A DNA stretch of 46,427 bases from Deltaproteobacteria bacterium (GCA_022601155.1 JAHZJA010000255.1:1-46427); one strand, 5' to 3'. Positions 23,439 through 33,031 are shown, numbered from the stretch's first letter. Numbers and translations are program-made. Notes: generated from the letters alone by a model not told the origin.

Positions 23439-24989
23439 ATGGCGTGCATGGCTCGGACTGGCAATGCGTGGCCGATGGCCGTGGTCGTGGGCCTCGGCAC
23501 ACTGGCATGTCGGCCCGACGACGGCGCGGTCGGCCCCACGGGCTCGACCGGCGCGACGGCCACCAGTGACACCGCTGCGCCGGCGGACACGGTCGCGGAC
23601 TCGACCGGTGGCACCCCCATGGAGCCCGTGCCTGGGCCTTGGGACCGAGGCTGGCCCGTACCCGCGGAGCCCCAGTCCGAAGGTGATCCCGCGGCGGGCT
23701 ACCACGACCTGTTGCACACCGGGTATCTCAGCTGTGGTGTTCCCCAGGTGATCTGGCCGCTGGTACGTCCGTGGCTGGGTGGCTACGTGATGGACGAGAC
23801 GATCCCCGGCCGCGAGGGGGACAACGCGACCATGGCCTACGACTGGACGGTTCACACCGCGCCGTCCGGAGTGCGGCTGGTTTCGCAAAATTGCTTGCAG
23901 TGCCACGCCGGTCGGTTCAACGGCGAGCTCATCATCGGCTTGGGCAACGCCGATCGCGACTTCACCTCGTCGACCTCCGAGCTGCTCGGGGGACTGCCGA
24001 TCGCGGAGTTCGGGATCCAGGGGACGGTCCTGGCCGAGCTGACGAAGTTCATCGAGCGCACCCGCGGAATCGGGGACAACGCAGCGATGCGGACGATCGG
24101 CACCAACCCGGCCGAGATGGTGGCGATCTCGTTGGTCGCTCACCGCGATGTGAACACCCTCGCGTGGTCCGAGGAGCCCTGGTTCGACATCCCCGAGGTG
24201 CCCGTTCCTTCGGATGTGCCCCCGTGGTGGCGCTCGGCCAAGAAGAACGCACTGTTTTACAATGCCATGGCCCGAGGCGATCACCGCGGCACGATGATCC
24301 TCGTCACCGCCCTGTGTACCGACACTGTCGACGAGGCGATGGAGATCGCGTCGCACTTCGACGACATCCACGCCTACGTGCGGTCGCTGCAGGCCCCGAA
24401 GTATCCGTTCGCCATCGATGAGGCACTCGCGGCCGCGGGCGAGCCGATCTTCAACGCCGATTGCGCTCCCTGCCACGGAACCTACGCCGAGCAGGATGCC
24501 GACGAGTGGTTCCCCAACCTGTTGCTGCCGCTGGACGTCGTGGGGACCGACCCCGTCGTGGCCGAGGGCGGGACGCTGTGGGCACCCGAGCTGGTGCAGT
24601 GGTACAGCGCCTCGTACTACGGGTCGATCACGCGAATGGAGGTGGACGACCCCTTCACCGGATACCTCGCGCCGCCGCTGGATGGGGTGTGGGCGACCGG
24701 GCCCTTCCTGCACAACGGCTCGGTGCCCAACCTGGCCCTGGTGCTCGACAGCACCCGTCGGCCGACGTACTGGCGCCGCATCGACTTCGACTCGACCCAC
24801 TTCGACGAGATAAGTCTGGGCTGGCCATACCTCGCGCTCGACTATGGTCACGAGGGGGCGAGTGCAGCCGAGTCGGTGCGGATCTACGACACCACGCAGT
24901 TCGGCCACGGCGCAGGAGGGCACACATTTGGTGACCACCTCTCGCCCGACGAGCGCACGGCGGTGCTCGAGTATCTCAAGACGTTGTAG
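23439..24989 (+). CDS. Diheme c-type cytochrome lipoprotein (RoxA/cytochrome peroxidase-like)
   Basis: From ATG 23439 this 516-residue protein has a signal and a lipobox around LGTLAC (C24), a Thr/Ser/Ala spacer, and two c-heme motifs: CLQCH (152-156) and CAPCH (342-346). The C-terminal part contains FLHNGSVPNLALVLDSTRRPTYWR, typical of diheme proteins related to rubber oxygenase RoxA and to cytochrome c peroxidases. It would receive or donate electrons at the periplasmic or outer-membrane face. An earlier TTG start is possible but leaves an odd signal peptide. Whether it cleaves a polymer, reduces peroxide or only carries electrons cannot be told from sequence alone. Confidence 0.86.
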   Translation: MACMARTGNAWPMAVVVGLGTLACRPDDGAVGPTGSTGATATSDTAAPADTVADSTGGTPMEPVPGPWDRGWPVPAEPQSEGDPAAGYHDLLHTGYLSCGVPQVIWPLVRPWLGGYVMDETIPGREGDNATMAYDWTVHTAPSGVRLVSQNCLQCHAGRFNGELIIGLGNADRDFTSSTSELLGGLPIAEFGIQGTVLAELTKFIERTRGIGDNAAMRTIGTNPAEMVAISLVAHRDVNTLAWSEEPWFDIPEVPVPSDVPPWWRSAKKNALFYNAMARGDHRGTMILVTALCTDTVDEAMEIASHFDDIHAYVRSLQAPKYPFAIDEALAAAGEPIFNADCAPCHGTYAEQDADEWFPNLLLPLDVVGTDPVVAEGGTLWAPELVQWYSASYYGSITRMEVDDPFTGYLAPPLDGVWATGPFLHNGSVPNLALVLDSTRRPTYWRRIDFDSTHFDEISLGWPYLALDYGHEGASAAESVRIYDTTQFGHGAGGHTFGDHLSPDERTAVLEYLKTL

Positions 24990-25046
24990 GCAATCATCGC
25001 TGCTCGTCGGGAATGCGACGCTTGGCTGGCGCGTCGCGACCGAACA

Positions 25047-25856
25047 ATGCGCACGATCATGGCGACGGTGATCTCGGGGCTGTTCCAATGTTCCGCCTGT
25101 GGCGAGCCTTCGCCGGCCAGGGGCGAGGCCGCAGCCGTGGTCGAGGCCGAGGACAGTCGGCCTGGCGCACCGGTTCCGGACCGGGCGGGGGCCATGGCGC
25201 GCCATGACCGAGCCCTGGAGGCGCTGGGCACCACGCGTCAGACTCTGGCGGCGCACTACCGTGAGGCGGAGTCGGAGGCCGAGCGCGCTCGGGTGCGGGA
25301 GCGTGCTCGCAAGGAGCTGGAGGCGGCGATCATCGAAGATGTGTTTCCCGCCTGGATGGGCATGCCATGGGGTATGTCGAGCACCAGCACCGCAACGCGA
25401 CCGCATGAGACCGGCAAGACCATCGGGTGTAGCTACTTCGTGACGAGCGTCTTGCAGAGCGCCGGGGTGGAGCTGGAAAATCGCTACACGTTTGCCCAGG
25501 CGCCCGCGCTGCACATCCAGCGCTCGTTGGCGCCGCGGCGCGACGATCTCCACACGTACTTCAGCATTCCCGCGCAGCGCCTTCACGATGGCATCGCCAA
25601 GCTCGGCGATGGGCTGTACATCATCGGACTCGATACCCACGTGGGCTTCGTGGTCGTGCGGGGCGACCAGGTCCGGCTGGTGCACGCCAGCTACACCGAC
25701 GCACGGGTCGTCACCGACGAACCATTGCTCACCGCCCGTGCCATCGAGAACTCGCGCCCCCAGGGGTACTTCGTGACCCCGCTGTTTCGTGACGGGCGCT
25801 TGATGGACATGTGGCTTCGCGGCCAACCGGTTCCGTTCCAACGACTCGGGGCGTGA
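25047..25856 (+). CDS. NlpC/P60-like cysteine hydrolase (probable lipoprotein)
   Basis: This 269-residue protein has a short N-terminal hydrophobic stretch with cysteines (GLFQCSAC) and a coiled-coil-like charged helix (~50-95). Its hydrolase-like domain has a candidate catalytic Cys (GKTIGCSYFVTSVL, C128), His in LDTHVGFVVV (H198) and a second His (LVHASY, H213). The order Cys, then His-Gly-Phe-Val, matches NlpC/P60 papain-like enzymes that cut peptidoglycan peptides or amide bonds. It starts 57 bases after the cytochrome gene, on the same strand. The lipobox is not ideal, so it could be periplasmic rather than lipidated. Confidence 0.72.
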   Translation: MRTIMATVISGLFQCSACGEPSPARGEAAAVVEAEDSRPGAPVPDRAGAMARHDRALEALGTTRQTLAAHYREAESEAERARVRERARKELEAAIIEDVFPAWMGMPWGMSSTSTATRPHETGKTIGCSYFVTSVLQSAGVELENRYTFAQAPALHIQRSLAPRRDDLHTYFSIPAQRLHDGIAKLGDGLYIIGLDTHVGFVVVRGDQVRLVHASYTDARVVTDEPLLTARAIENSRPQGYFVTPLFRDGRLMDMWLRGQPVPFQRLGA

Positions 25857-25876
25857 ACGTCGAGCCGGGCGAGGGG

Positions 25877-28048
25877 CTAGCGAAGCCCGCGGTGGGTCGC
25901 GGCCTCGGCCAGCTCGGTGTCGCCCTGCAGCCGAGCGATCTCGGCGAGCACCCGCCAGGAGGCGACGACGCGAGGGTGGTGGGGTCCCAGCACCTGTTCG
26001 AGCTGCGCTCGGGCCTCGCGGAGACGGTCGTGCGACTCGTCGAACCGACCCAGCCGCGCCAGCGCCCGCGCTTCGTCGGTTCGGTAGGTCGCGCGGCGTG
26101 GGTCGTCGGACTCGAAGGTGGTGTCGGCGAGCGCTCGCGCCAGCTGGGCATGCCGAAGGCTCTGGTCCAGGCGCCCGTGGACGAGGTCGAGCGCGGCGAG
26201 GTGGTGGTGTCGGGTGATCTTCAGTGCGTTGGCATGGGGCTCGAGGCGGCGCAGCGGGCCCTCGACCAGCCGAGCCCAGCGGTACCCGGTCTGTGGATCG
26301 CCCTCGGCCTGGACAGAGCCTTCGAGCAGGCCCAGGGTGGCCTCCGCCGCAGCCCGAGGGTTGTCGTGGGCGGTGGCGGCGACGAACGCCTCGGTATAGA
26401 TGCGCTCGGCTTCGGCCGTCTGGTCGTCCAGCAGCAGCAGGGCGGCGAGCTCGAGGCTCATCGCGGCCAGCAAGGAGGCGTCGTCCAGCGCTCGGACCAC
26501 CGGTTGTTGGGCCTGGGCCAGGCTCAGCGCCTGTGCATGTCGGCCGACCCGGCGTAGCGCTCTGATGTGGGCCAGCTTCTGGCGGGTTGCGACGAACGAC
26601 GGGGCGCCGTCCGCAGCGTGGGTGGACGGCATGCTCGGCGGATGCGGATCATCGCGGCACGACGTCGGTCGGGGCAGCTGGGTCACCGCCTCGACCGCGT
26701 GTTCGATGATCGTCGCGTCGGGCTCCGCGAACAGCTCGATCAGCGCCACCACGTCTCGTCGCTGGGCGTCGAGGCAGGGCAGCGACGTGCGGGAGGACTG
26801 GGCGTCGAGCTCGGCGCATGTCATCGATCTCGCCTGCTGCCACTGTCGATCCCAGCGCTCGAGGGCCGCATCGATGCGCGACCAGGCCGGGTCCGAGGGA
26901 GCCTCGATGGCAGCGCGCACCCGTGTGCGCGCGCTGGCGCCCCATACCGTCGCGCCCGCGCCGAGGCCCTCACACTCCGAGCCCTGGGCGTTGCCCCATG
27001 CCAACACGCCCACCACGACCGCTCCCAACGCGACCGCGCCCGTGGTCCCTACGGCGAGCAATGATCCTGGCCTTCGTCGCGTGGCCGGCCGAGTGCAGCG
27101 CTCGAGCGCCGCCTCGAGCTGGGCCATCGATGCAAACCGTCGTGTGGCGTCCACCTGCAGCCCTCGGTCGAGTACGGCCCACACTGCAGCGGGGAGCGTG
27201 ACGTGGGGTCGGGGCTGTCGCGAACCGGTGAAGATCTTGGTGAACAGAGCCGGGACCGAGTCCGCCACGAACGGACGCTCTCCACACAGGCCCTCGTACA
27301 GCGCGACGCAAAAGCTGAACTGGTCGGCGCGGCGGCCCCCGGCGTGCCCTCGGATCGCCTCCGGAGCCATGTACGCTGGGGTCCCCCCGAGCTTGCCGAG
27401 CATGCCCCGCTGAAGGTCCTCCTGGCTGAACGAGTCGACGGACTGCGGTCCGATCGACATCGCGATCCGATCGCGCAGGGGTTCCTGGACCCGGGCCATT
27501 CCGAAGTCGGTCACCTTCACCTCGCCATCGCTACCAACGAGGATGTTGTCCGGCTTGAGATCGCGGTGGATCACGCCCGCCTGGTGGGCGGCGTAGAGGC
27601 CTCGGGCGGCCTTGCAGTAGGCTTCGACGATCTGTGTCCACGACGGCTGCCGTTCGGCGAGCCACTGACGCATCGTGCCACCGTCCACCGGCTCCATCGC
27701 GAGGAAGATGCGGCCGTCATGCTCCCCTACGTCGAACACCGAGACCACGTGGGGGTGCGTGAATCGGGCCATCGTGCGGGCCTCCGCGAACAGGCGAGCC
27801 CGGTACTTGTCGGCCATGTCCGCGTGCAAGATCTTGAGCGCGACCGGACGATCGAGGTCGTGGTCCCGGGCAAGGAACACGGCGCCCATCCCTCCCGAGC
27901 CCAACCGTTCGATCACCTCGTAGCGGCCGATGCGGGTGCCGGGCTCAGCCAGACGAGCCCGCACGGCCGAGTCGCTGGGCGCCACACCACCGGACGCGCT
28001 CGGATCGGGTTCTCCGAGTGCCGGATCGGTGGTCACGTCGCTCTTCAT
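25877..28048 (-). CDS. Membrane-anchored Ser/Thr protein kinase with TPR-like C-terminus
   Basis: This 723-residue Hanks kinase has a kinase domain at ~43-320, with glycine loop GSGGMG (50-55), K72, HRDLKPDN (161-168), DFG (181-183) and APE (228-230). One membrane helix follows at ~329-351. The C-terminal part outside the cytoplasm has a Cys-containing segment (~355-470) and TPR-like repeats, with GPHHPRVVASWRVLAEIARLQGD near the end. It is shorter than the other two kinases in the window but built the same way. It is divergent from the Rieske gene across a gap that carries an inverted repeat. Confidence 0.93.
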   Translation of the reverse strand: MKSDVTTDPALGEPDPSASGGVAPSDSAVRARLAEPGTRIGRYEVIERLGSGGMGAVFLARDHDLDRPVALKILHADMADKYRARLFAEARTMARFTHPHVVSVFDVGEHDGRIFLAMEPVDGGTMRQWLAERQPSWTQIVEAYCKAARGLYAAHQAGVIHRDLKPDNILVGSDGEVKVTDFGMARVQEPLRDRIAMSIGPQSVDSFSQEDLQRGMLGKLGGTPAYMAPEAIRGHAGGRRADQFSFCVALYEGLCGERPFVADSVPALFTKIFTGSRQPRPHVTLPAAVWAVLDRGLQVDATRRFASMAQLEAALERCTRPATRRRPGSLLAVGTTGAVALGAVVVGVLAWGNAQGSECEGLGAGATVWGASARTRVRAAIEAPSDPAWSRIDAALERWDRQWQQARSMTCAELDAQSSRTSLPCLDAQRRDVVALIELFAEPDATIIEHAVEAVTQLPRPTSCRDDPHPPSMPSTHAADGAPSFVATRQKLAHIRALRRVGRHAQALSLAQAQQPVVRALDDASLLAAMSLELAALLLLDDQTAEAERIYTEAFVAATAHDNPRAAAEATLGLLEGSVQAEGDPQTGYRWARLVEGPLRRLEPHANALKITRHHHLAALDLVHGRLDQSLRHAQLARALADTTFESDDPRRATYRTDEARALARLGRFDESHDRLREARAQLEQVLGPHHPRVVASWRVLAEIARLQGDTELAEAATHRGLR

Positions 28049-28116
28049 CCGAGCGCATCCCCAGCTGTTTTCGACGGACGGCGTTCCACAACGAGTAACA
28101 ACAGGAGACCGGAGGG

Positions 28117-28133
28117 GTCAGGGGTAACCTGAC
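28117..28133. promoter_or_regulatory. Inverted repeat in the divergent kinase/Rieske promoter region
   Basis: GTCAGG and CCTGAC flank a 5-base spacer (GGTAA) in the 231-base gap between the kinase (start 28048, minus) and the Rieske gene (start 28280, plus). The 6-base arms with a short spacer fit an operator for a dimeric repressor. No RNA-level terminator role is expected here between two divergent starts. Confidence 0.35.
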
Positions 28134-28279
28134 AGTTGGTTTTCCCCAATGAGGCAGTGCCAACCCAGGTCATTGTCATTCACCGGCCAGGTGCTTTTCC
28201 ATTTCGTGCTCTTTCGGGGTTTGCGCCCCCCGCGACTTCTCAATGGCCAGGCTCACGATCGCGTGCTGAGATAGTCGGG

Positions 28280-29461
28280 ATGTCGGCTCGTGGCGACGAC
28301 CCTGCTGCACCCGTGCGGAGCGGCCATACCCCCCCTGCGGCGCTCGACGAACATCTGCGCGCCGAGGTGGCGGGTTTCGATCCCACCGTTGCGGTCGAGC
28401 GAGCCTGGACGCCCCCATCGAGTTGGTACACGTCACCCGCGGTGTTCGAGCTGGAACGCCGCGAAGTGTTCGGCCGTCGTTGGCAGCCGGTCACGCGGGC
28501 CGAGGGGCTGGAGCGGCCCGGGTCCTACACCAGCGGCTGCATGGCGGGTGAGCCGTGGGTGGTGGTGCGTGGCGAGGACGACTCGCTGCGGGCGTTGTCC
28601 AACACGTGTCGGCACAAGGGCCGCGAGGTGGTGCAGGGCCAGGGCCAGACCGATCGTCTGGTGTGTGGCTATCACGCGTGGACCTACGATCTGCACGGGC
28701 GTCTGCGCAGCGCTCCCCGTATGGCCGGTATCGCGGGATTCGATCGCGACACGATGTCGCTGCCGCGGCTGGGCATCGAGACATGGGGGCCATGGGTGTG
28801 GATCAACCCGTCGGTCGCGGCCAGCCCCTTGTTGCCCCGCGTCGATGCCCTCGACCACATGCTGGCGGGCACGGACTGGCACCACCTGCGTTTCCACTCT
28901 CGGGCCTCATGGACCCTCGAGTGCAACTGGAAGGTCTTCGTCGACAACTATCTCGACGGCGGCTACCACATTCCGCACATGCATCCGTCGCTCGACGCCC
29001 AGATCGACATGGCGTCGTATCGCACCGAGCTGCACGGCGAGTTCTCGGTGCAGACGGTCGATCCCACGCAGGCCCCCGGTGCCACGCCCAACGTCGACCC
29101 CACGCAGAGGATAGGGGCCGGGGCCATCTACGCGTGGATCTATCCCAACATCATGCTCAATCGCTACGGGCCGTGCCTCGACAGCAACCTCGTGGTGCCC
29201 TTGGGCCCCCACCGGTGCCGCGTGGACTGCGAGTTCTACTTCATGGACGACCAGGGGCCCGGTGCCCGCACGTTCGTCGAGCAGAGCATCGAGCAGGCCG
29301 CGATCACCCAGGCCGAAGACATCGCGATCTGTGAGTCGGTGCAGGTTGGCTTGGGCTCGCGACACTACGAGGTGGGTCGCTACGCGCCGCGGGTCGAACA
29401 CGGCGAGCACCACTTCCATCGCCTGCTCGCCGCAGATCTGCGTGCTGCGGTAGGGCTATAG
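28280..29461 (+). CDS. Rieske-type ring-hydroxylating/choline-monooxygenase-like oxygenase, catalytic subunit
   Basis: From ATG 28280 this 393-residue protein carries a Rieske [2Fe-2S] site C110-x-H112 and C129-x-x-H132, in the segments NTCRHKG and VCGYHAW. The catalytic domain has the iron-binding segment NYLDGGYHIPHMHP with H230 and H235. The overall length and layout match aromatic-ring-hydroxylating dioxygenase alpha subunits and choline/glycine-betaine monooxygenases, which activate O2 with electrons from a separate reductase. No reductase or ferredoxin gene is next to it. It abuts the convergent prenyl-synthase gene stop to stop, so its substrate cannot be read from an operon. It probably acts on a quaternary amine or aromatic compound. 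Confidence 0.9.
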   Translation: MSARGDDPAAPVRSGHTPPAALDEHLRAEVAGFDPTVAVERAWTPPSSWYTSPAVFELERREVFGRRWQPVTRAEGLERPGSYTSGCMAGEPWVVVRGEDDSLRALSNTCRHKGREVVQGQGQTDRLVCGYHAWTYDLHGRLRSAPRMAGIAGFDRDTMSLPRLGIETWGPWVWINPSVAASPLLPRVDALDHMLAGTDWHHLRFHSRASWTLECNWKVFVDNYLDGGYHIPHMHPSLDAQIDMASYRTELHGEFSVQTVDPTQAPGATPNVDPTQRIGAGAIYAWIYPNIMLNRYGPCLDSNLVVPLGPHRCRVDCEFYFMDDQGPGARTFVEQSIEQAAITQAEDIAICESVQVGLGSRHYEVGRYAPRVEHGEHHFHRLLAADLRAAVGL

Positions 29462-30460
29462 CTACGGTGTGGTGCTGCGGGGGGTGGGGATCGGTGCACC
29501 CACCTCGCTGGCCAACAGCCGGGCGGGCTCGTCGACCCCGGCTCGCTGCAGCAGCCCGATGACGGGGTGGATCACCGACGCCAGCAGTCCCATCAGCGCG
29601 TCGGGGTCGGGCAGGGCGAGCGCGGTCAGTTGCTGCACGCCGTCGCGGTACGCCTCGATCATCCGATACACGCAATACGAGGCCGCACCCGAGGGGAACA
29701 GCATGGCGTGGGCCTCGGCCAGCGCATCGTCCGAGCCGTGGACACGCGGGCACAGCTGCTCGAACCGCGCGCGACCGTCGTGTGGCGCGGTGCAGGCGTA
29801 CAGCAGCGCGAGGTTGTTGCGGGGGCGTGCCCAGTCGGCGCTGGCGGGGCTCGCCAAGGCGTCGCGCAGATCGTCGCTGATCTGGATCATCCGTCCCAGC
29901 GGGCCACCCACCGCACCGACCGCGTCGGCGGTCTTGGTCTCGAGGCCGCCGAGCGCAGCGCCCATGGCGAGTGCGCAGGAAAACAGCGGCGGCGTCTTGA
30001 GATCGACGATCCGCCAGTAGTCGTCTTCACTCGTACACGGCTCGACGTCGAGGTGCTGCGCCAGCGCGGTGGCCATGCTCATGACCGACAACCGGTGCTG
30101 GAGGTCGCGCTCGAGCGCGGGAGCGAGATCGGCCTCGGCCAGCGCGCGCGAGGCCGCCGACTGAAAACTCAGCGCCATGTTGGCGGCGCGTCCGGGGCCG
30201 ATGCTTCGGAACAGGCCGTCGGCTTCGTCGTCGAGCATGTCGTCGACCAGGTGGATGGCAGCCAACGATGCAAAGATCGCGATCGCGGCGGGAAGCGCTG
30301 TGCGCGGGTCTCCTCCGGCTGCTCGACAGGCCCAGGGTGCATAGTCCCAGCAAGGGATCGAGCCGCCCGTCTCGATGTTGTCCACGAACGCCCGCATGGG
30401 CGGGAGCTGTTGGAGCTGCGGCATGGCCAGCAGCGCCTGCTGTATCTCGCGCAGCGCCAC
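29462..30460 (-). CDS. trans-Isoprenyl diphosphate synthase family protein
   Basis: This 332-residue protein has both Asp-rich motifs of the family: DDMLDD (73-78) and DDLRD (196-200). A KT pair (155-156) sits where the family keeps its diphosphate contact, and the body is helical. Such enzymes condense isopentenyl diphosphate with allylic diphosphates to give longer prenyl chains (geranylgeranyl diphosphate and beyond). It lies 19 bases after the stop of an 87-residue gene and abuts the convergent Rieske gene. The family also contains proteins without synthase activity; the intact second motif supports catalysis. Confidence 0.88.
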   Translation of the reverse strand: MALREIQQALLAMPQLQQLPPMRAFVDNIETGGSIPCWDYAPWACRAAGGDPRTALPAAIAIFASLAAIHLVDDMLDDEADGLFRSIGPGRAANMALSFQSAASRALAEADLAPALERDLQHRLSVMSMATALAQHLDVEPCTSEDDYWRIVDLKTPPLFSCALAMGAALGGLETKTADAVGAVGGPLGRMIQISDDLRDALASPASADWARPRNNLALLYACTAPHDGRARFEQLCPRVHGSDDALAEAHAMLFPSGAASYCVYRMIEAYRDGVQQLTALALPDPDALMGLLASVIHPVIGLLQRAGVDEPARLLASEVGAPIPTPRSTTP

Positions 30461-30479
30461 GATCGGGAGCGTCTCCCGA

Positions 30480-30743
30480 CTACCCGTTGTCGGACGCGAG
30501 CCGTGCTGCGGGCACCCATGGCTCCCAAGTGGCCAGCGCCGTGCGCGACATGTTCCACGGCGTCCAGCTCTGCAGATCGTCGACGTCGGCGGGGTACCAC
30601 TGCGCCCACAGGCTCAGCGCGGCGCTGGAGTGGCCGGTGAGCTCACCGCAATGCCGGTAGTGGCACAACCGTCGCAGCGCGGCTGCCCACGGCTGGTCGT
30701 CATTGCCCTCGATGCACTGCTCGTGAAAGGTCTCGATATCCAT
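30480..30743 (-). CDS. Small 87-residue Cys/His protein
   Basis: This small protein starts at ATG 30743 with an AGGAAA ribosome-binding site 10 bases upstream. It contains C10, a CHYRHC segment (27-32) and several Trp residues. No family is recognised. It ends 19 bases before the prenyl-synthase start, so the two are probably co-transcribed. The Cys/His cluster could bind a metal. A role as a small partner or a ribosomally made peptide is possible, but neither has direct support. Confidence 0.6.
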   Translation of the reverse strand: MDIETFHEQCIEGNDDQPWAAALRRLCHYRHCGELTGHSSAALSLWAQWYPADVDDLQSWTPWNMSRTALATWEPWVPAARLASDNG

Positions 30744-30914
30744 GGGGGTCGTTTCCTAATAGCATGGGGGGGGCGGTGTCGCGTGCCCATGATGAGGATG
30801 CAGGGGGATGGTCCAGGGCCCCAAGGGCGGAGGGATGAGTCGGGCGGCCAGCCCGAGTTGTCAGCTGTCAACGTCGCGCAGACCCATCGCGGTGGGTCGA
30901 TCGTCCAACGGGTG

Positions 30915-32357
30915 GTGAGCGGTGTTCGTCGTCGTGGTTCGTTGTTGTTCGCGCTGTGGTGCGGGGGTTGTGCGTCGCCGCCAGCGACGAGCGACGTCGC
31001 GACGGGCGCTGCCACGCCCGCACTCACCGCAGTCTCGGCGGAGCCCGATATGCACACCAACGCGGAGGAGATCCGGATCGACGTTCATGTGCGCACCGAC
31101 TGGATCCCGCTCGACGCCGCCCGACTCGAGCCCCACAGTCGGTCGGCGGTCGCGATCGCGCGCGCCTACGATGCCGAGACCGGCGAACCCTTTGGCCATC
31201 TCGATGCGCTCGGGGCCGATCCCCGCCACCTCGTTCGAGGGTTTCACATCGCGACCAAGACGCTGCTGGTGGGCGAGCCCATCGTGGTGGAGCACCGCAT
31301 CGCACTGGAAGGCCCGGGCACCTGGAAGGAGCCACTGGGGGGCAACTACCGGGCGCGCGGGCGTGACGACAACTTCCTGTTCGTGGTGGTGCCCAAGGGA
31401 CTGGCAGCACGCCCCGATCCCCATGGCTCCGACCGCATCATGATGGGCGGGATCTCGACGACCTACGCGGTGACCCAGGGCGCGCCGCAGTCGTACTTCC
31501 ACGCCGTGCAGCGCTATGCGGTGGTCGATGCTCCCGGGCGCTACGATCTGTACTGTCTGCGCTTTTCGAGCGGGCACGATGCCGTCGGCTGGCGCGAGGC
31601 GATGGCCGCGGGGCTTCGGGCGAAAGTCGGCAGCCGCTATCGCCTGGCCGAGGAAGGCAACGGGCTGCTGCTTCCCAGCGGCGAACCCTCGGGCAAGACG
31701 GTGGTGCCGAGCTGGAACCAGGTGCCCGTGCCCTCACCGGTCATGGCCGGCTTGCCGTCGGCCGTGCGCGAAGCGTTGCCCATCACCGAAGGACAGGCGC
31801 TGGAAGACTTCGCCCACTTCGAGATCGAGCTGCGTCCGGGCACGCCCGAGGAGCGTGCGGCGATGGTGACCAGCTGGTCCGTGGTGGCGGAAGGGTCGGG
31901 TCGCTCCATGCTGGCCAATCGCGCCGAGGCAGCCCGCCAGGCGATGTGGTTTGCGCGCGACGATGACTTCCTCCCCGTGCTGTCCCGCTGGCTCGATGCG
32001 GACGGTGGTGTGCCTCCCCAGGACCTCGCGGGCCTGGCTATGCGTCCCAGCCGTGCGGCGGTCGAGCTGCTGCTGAGCAAGGGCGGCGAGTACGGTCTGG
32101 CCAGTGCCAGCCACATCGACGCCACGCTCGTTCCGCTGGCGTTCGGCCTGATCATCGAGCGTCTCGACGATCCCGATGAAGGGGTGCGGTCGTTCGCGTT
32201 CGATGCCCTGGCGCGGTGGAGTGGCCAGCGGTTTGGTGCCCCGTGGAGCGGGTACGCTCGGGAGCGGCCAACTCTCGACGAGGCGCGTGCCCTTCAGATT
32301 CAAGTGCGCGCGTGGTGGGCCGAACATCGCGACGGGTTCGTACCCGTGGCGCGATAG
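30915..32357 (+). CDS. Probable lipoprotein with a C-terminal HEAT-like segment
   Basis: From GTG 30915 this ~480-residue protein starts with a signal-like VSGVRRRGSLLFALWCGGCAS; the cysteine context is not a clean lipobox. An Ig-like beta-rich region follows (~70-260, segments such as KTLLVGEPIVVEHRIALEG and GRYDLYCLRFSSG). The C-terminal 100 residues look helical and repeat-like (ERLDDPDEGVRSFAFDALARW resembles a HEAT repeat). No enzyme motif is seen. It may be a surface-exposed accessory protein. Confidence 0.7.
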   Translation: MSGVRRRGSLLFALWCGGCASPPATSDVATGAATPALTAVSAEPDMHTNAEEIRIDVHVRTDWIPLDAARLEPHSRSAVAIARAYDAETGEPFGHLDALGADPRHLVRGFHIATKTLLVGEPIVVEHRIALEGPGTWKEPLGGNYRARGRDDNFLFVVVPKGLAARPDPHGSDRIMMGGISTTYAVTQGAPQSYFHAVQRYAVVDAPGRYDLYCLRFSSGHDAVGWREAMAAGLRAKVGSRYRLAEEGNGLLLPSGEPSGKTVVPSWNQVPVPSPVMAGLPSAVREALPITEGQALEDFAHFEIELRPGTPEERAAMVTSWSVVAEGSGRSMLANRAEAARQAMWFARDDDFLPVLSRWLDADGGVPPQDLAGLAMRPSRAAVELLLSKGGEYGLASASHIDATLVPLAFGLIIERLDDPDEGVRSFAFDALARWSGQRFGAPWSGYARERPTLDEARALQIQVRAWWAEHRDGFVPVAR

Positions 32358-32526
32358 TGGCCAGTCGCAACCCGCGGCCAGTGTGGTTGCAAATCAACAC
32401 CTGTGACACGGGGGGCGTGGCGAGTCGACACGCTGGGGCAGGGGCCGAGCGAGGGGGGGTGGGGAGACAAGTGCGGGAAACCATTGTCGGCCACGATGAT
32501 CGGGCCGTGTTGGATCGGTTCTCGTA

Positions 32527-33015
32527 GTGGCAAGCAGCACGATGTCCCCTCGCTCGTCCCTTTGTTTCGCCGTCATCTCCCTTGCTCTTGCGCTTCCCGC
32601 CTGCGCGTCTGCCCCCGCGCCCGCCACCACCTTGCCCAGCCTGGTCGCCTCGAGTGCCCATGCCAAGGCGGCGCCCACCGCCGACCCCTACGACGGGCTC
32701 GCCCTTCCCCTGCTCGATACGTGCGATGCCGAGCCCGTCACGGAGGACCCACGCTGTCCCGAGGACATCGTCTTCTCCGCGATACTCAGCCACTTCGACA
32801 AGACCACGGCCGAGTTCGACGGGTCCGAGCTGCAGCAGGTGGAGCACGACCCGGAGCTGCTGTGGGAGGAGGCCACCGCCGACTCGGAGTTTCGCGGCCT
32901 GCTGATCCAGGCCGATGCCTCGGGCGATGGTGTGCTCGATCGGGCTGAAGCGCAGGGCCTGGAGAGCACCGTGCTCGAGCTGTGGGAGCGCCGCTACATG
33001 GCGCGCAACGACTAG
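32527..33015 (+). CDS. Lipoprotein with a single EF-hand
   Basis: The start is GTG 32527 (ATG 32542 is an in-frame alternative). The 162-residue protein has a signal peptide and a lipobox at LPAC, followed by an Ala/Pro spacer. Near the C-terminus DASGDGVLDRAEA matches the calcium loop of an EF-hand. It lies 169 bases after the previous gene and converges on the SMI1/HEAT gene 16 bases away. It probably binds Ca2+ on the outer surface; no enzyme activity is evident. Confidence 0.78.
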   Translation: MASSTMSPRSSLCFAVISLALALPACASAPAPATTLPSLVASSAHAKAAPTADPYDGLALPLLDTCDAEPVTEDPRCPEDIVFSAILSHFDKTTAEFDGSELQQVEHDPELLWEEATADSEFRGLLIQADASGDGVLDRAEAQGLESTVLELWERRYMARND

Positions 33016-33031
33016 AGCTTGGGGGCCACGC

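Noticed and set aside
22918-23508. Minus-strand open frame of 196 residues in the long gap
   Set aside because: It runs into the cytochrome gene antisense, has no start signal or family resemblance, and its composition is that of a shadow frame.
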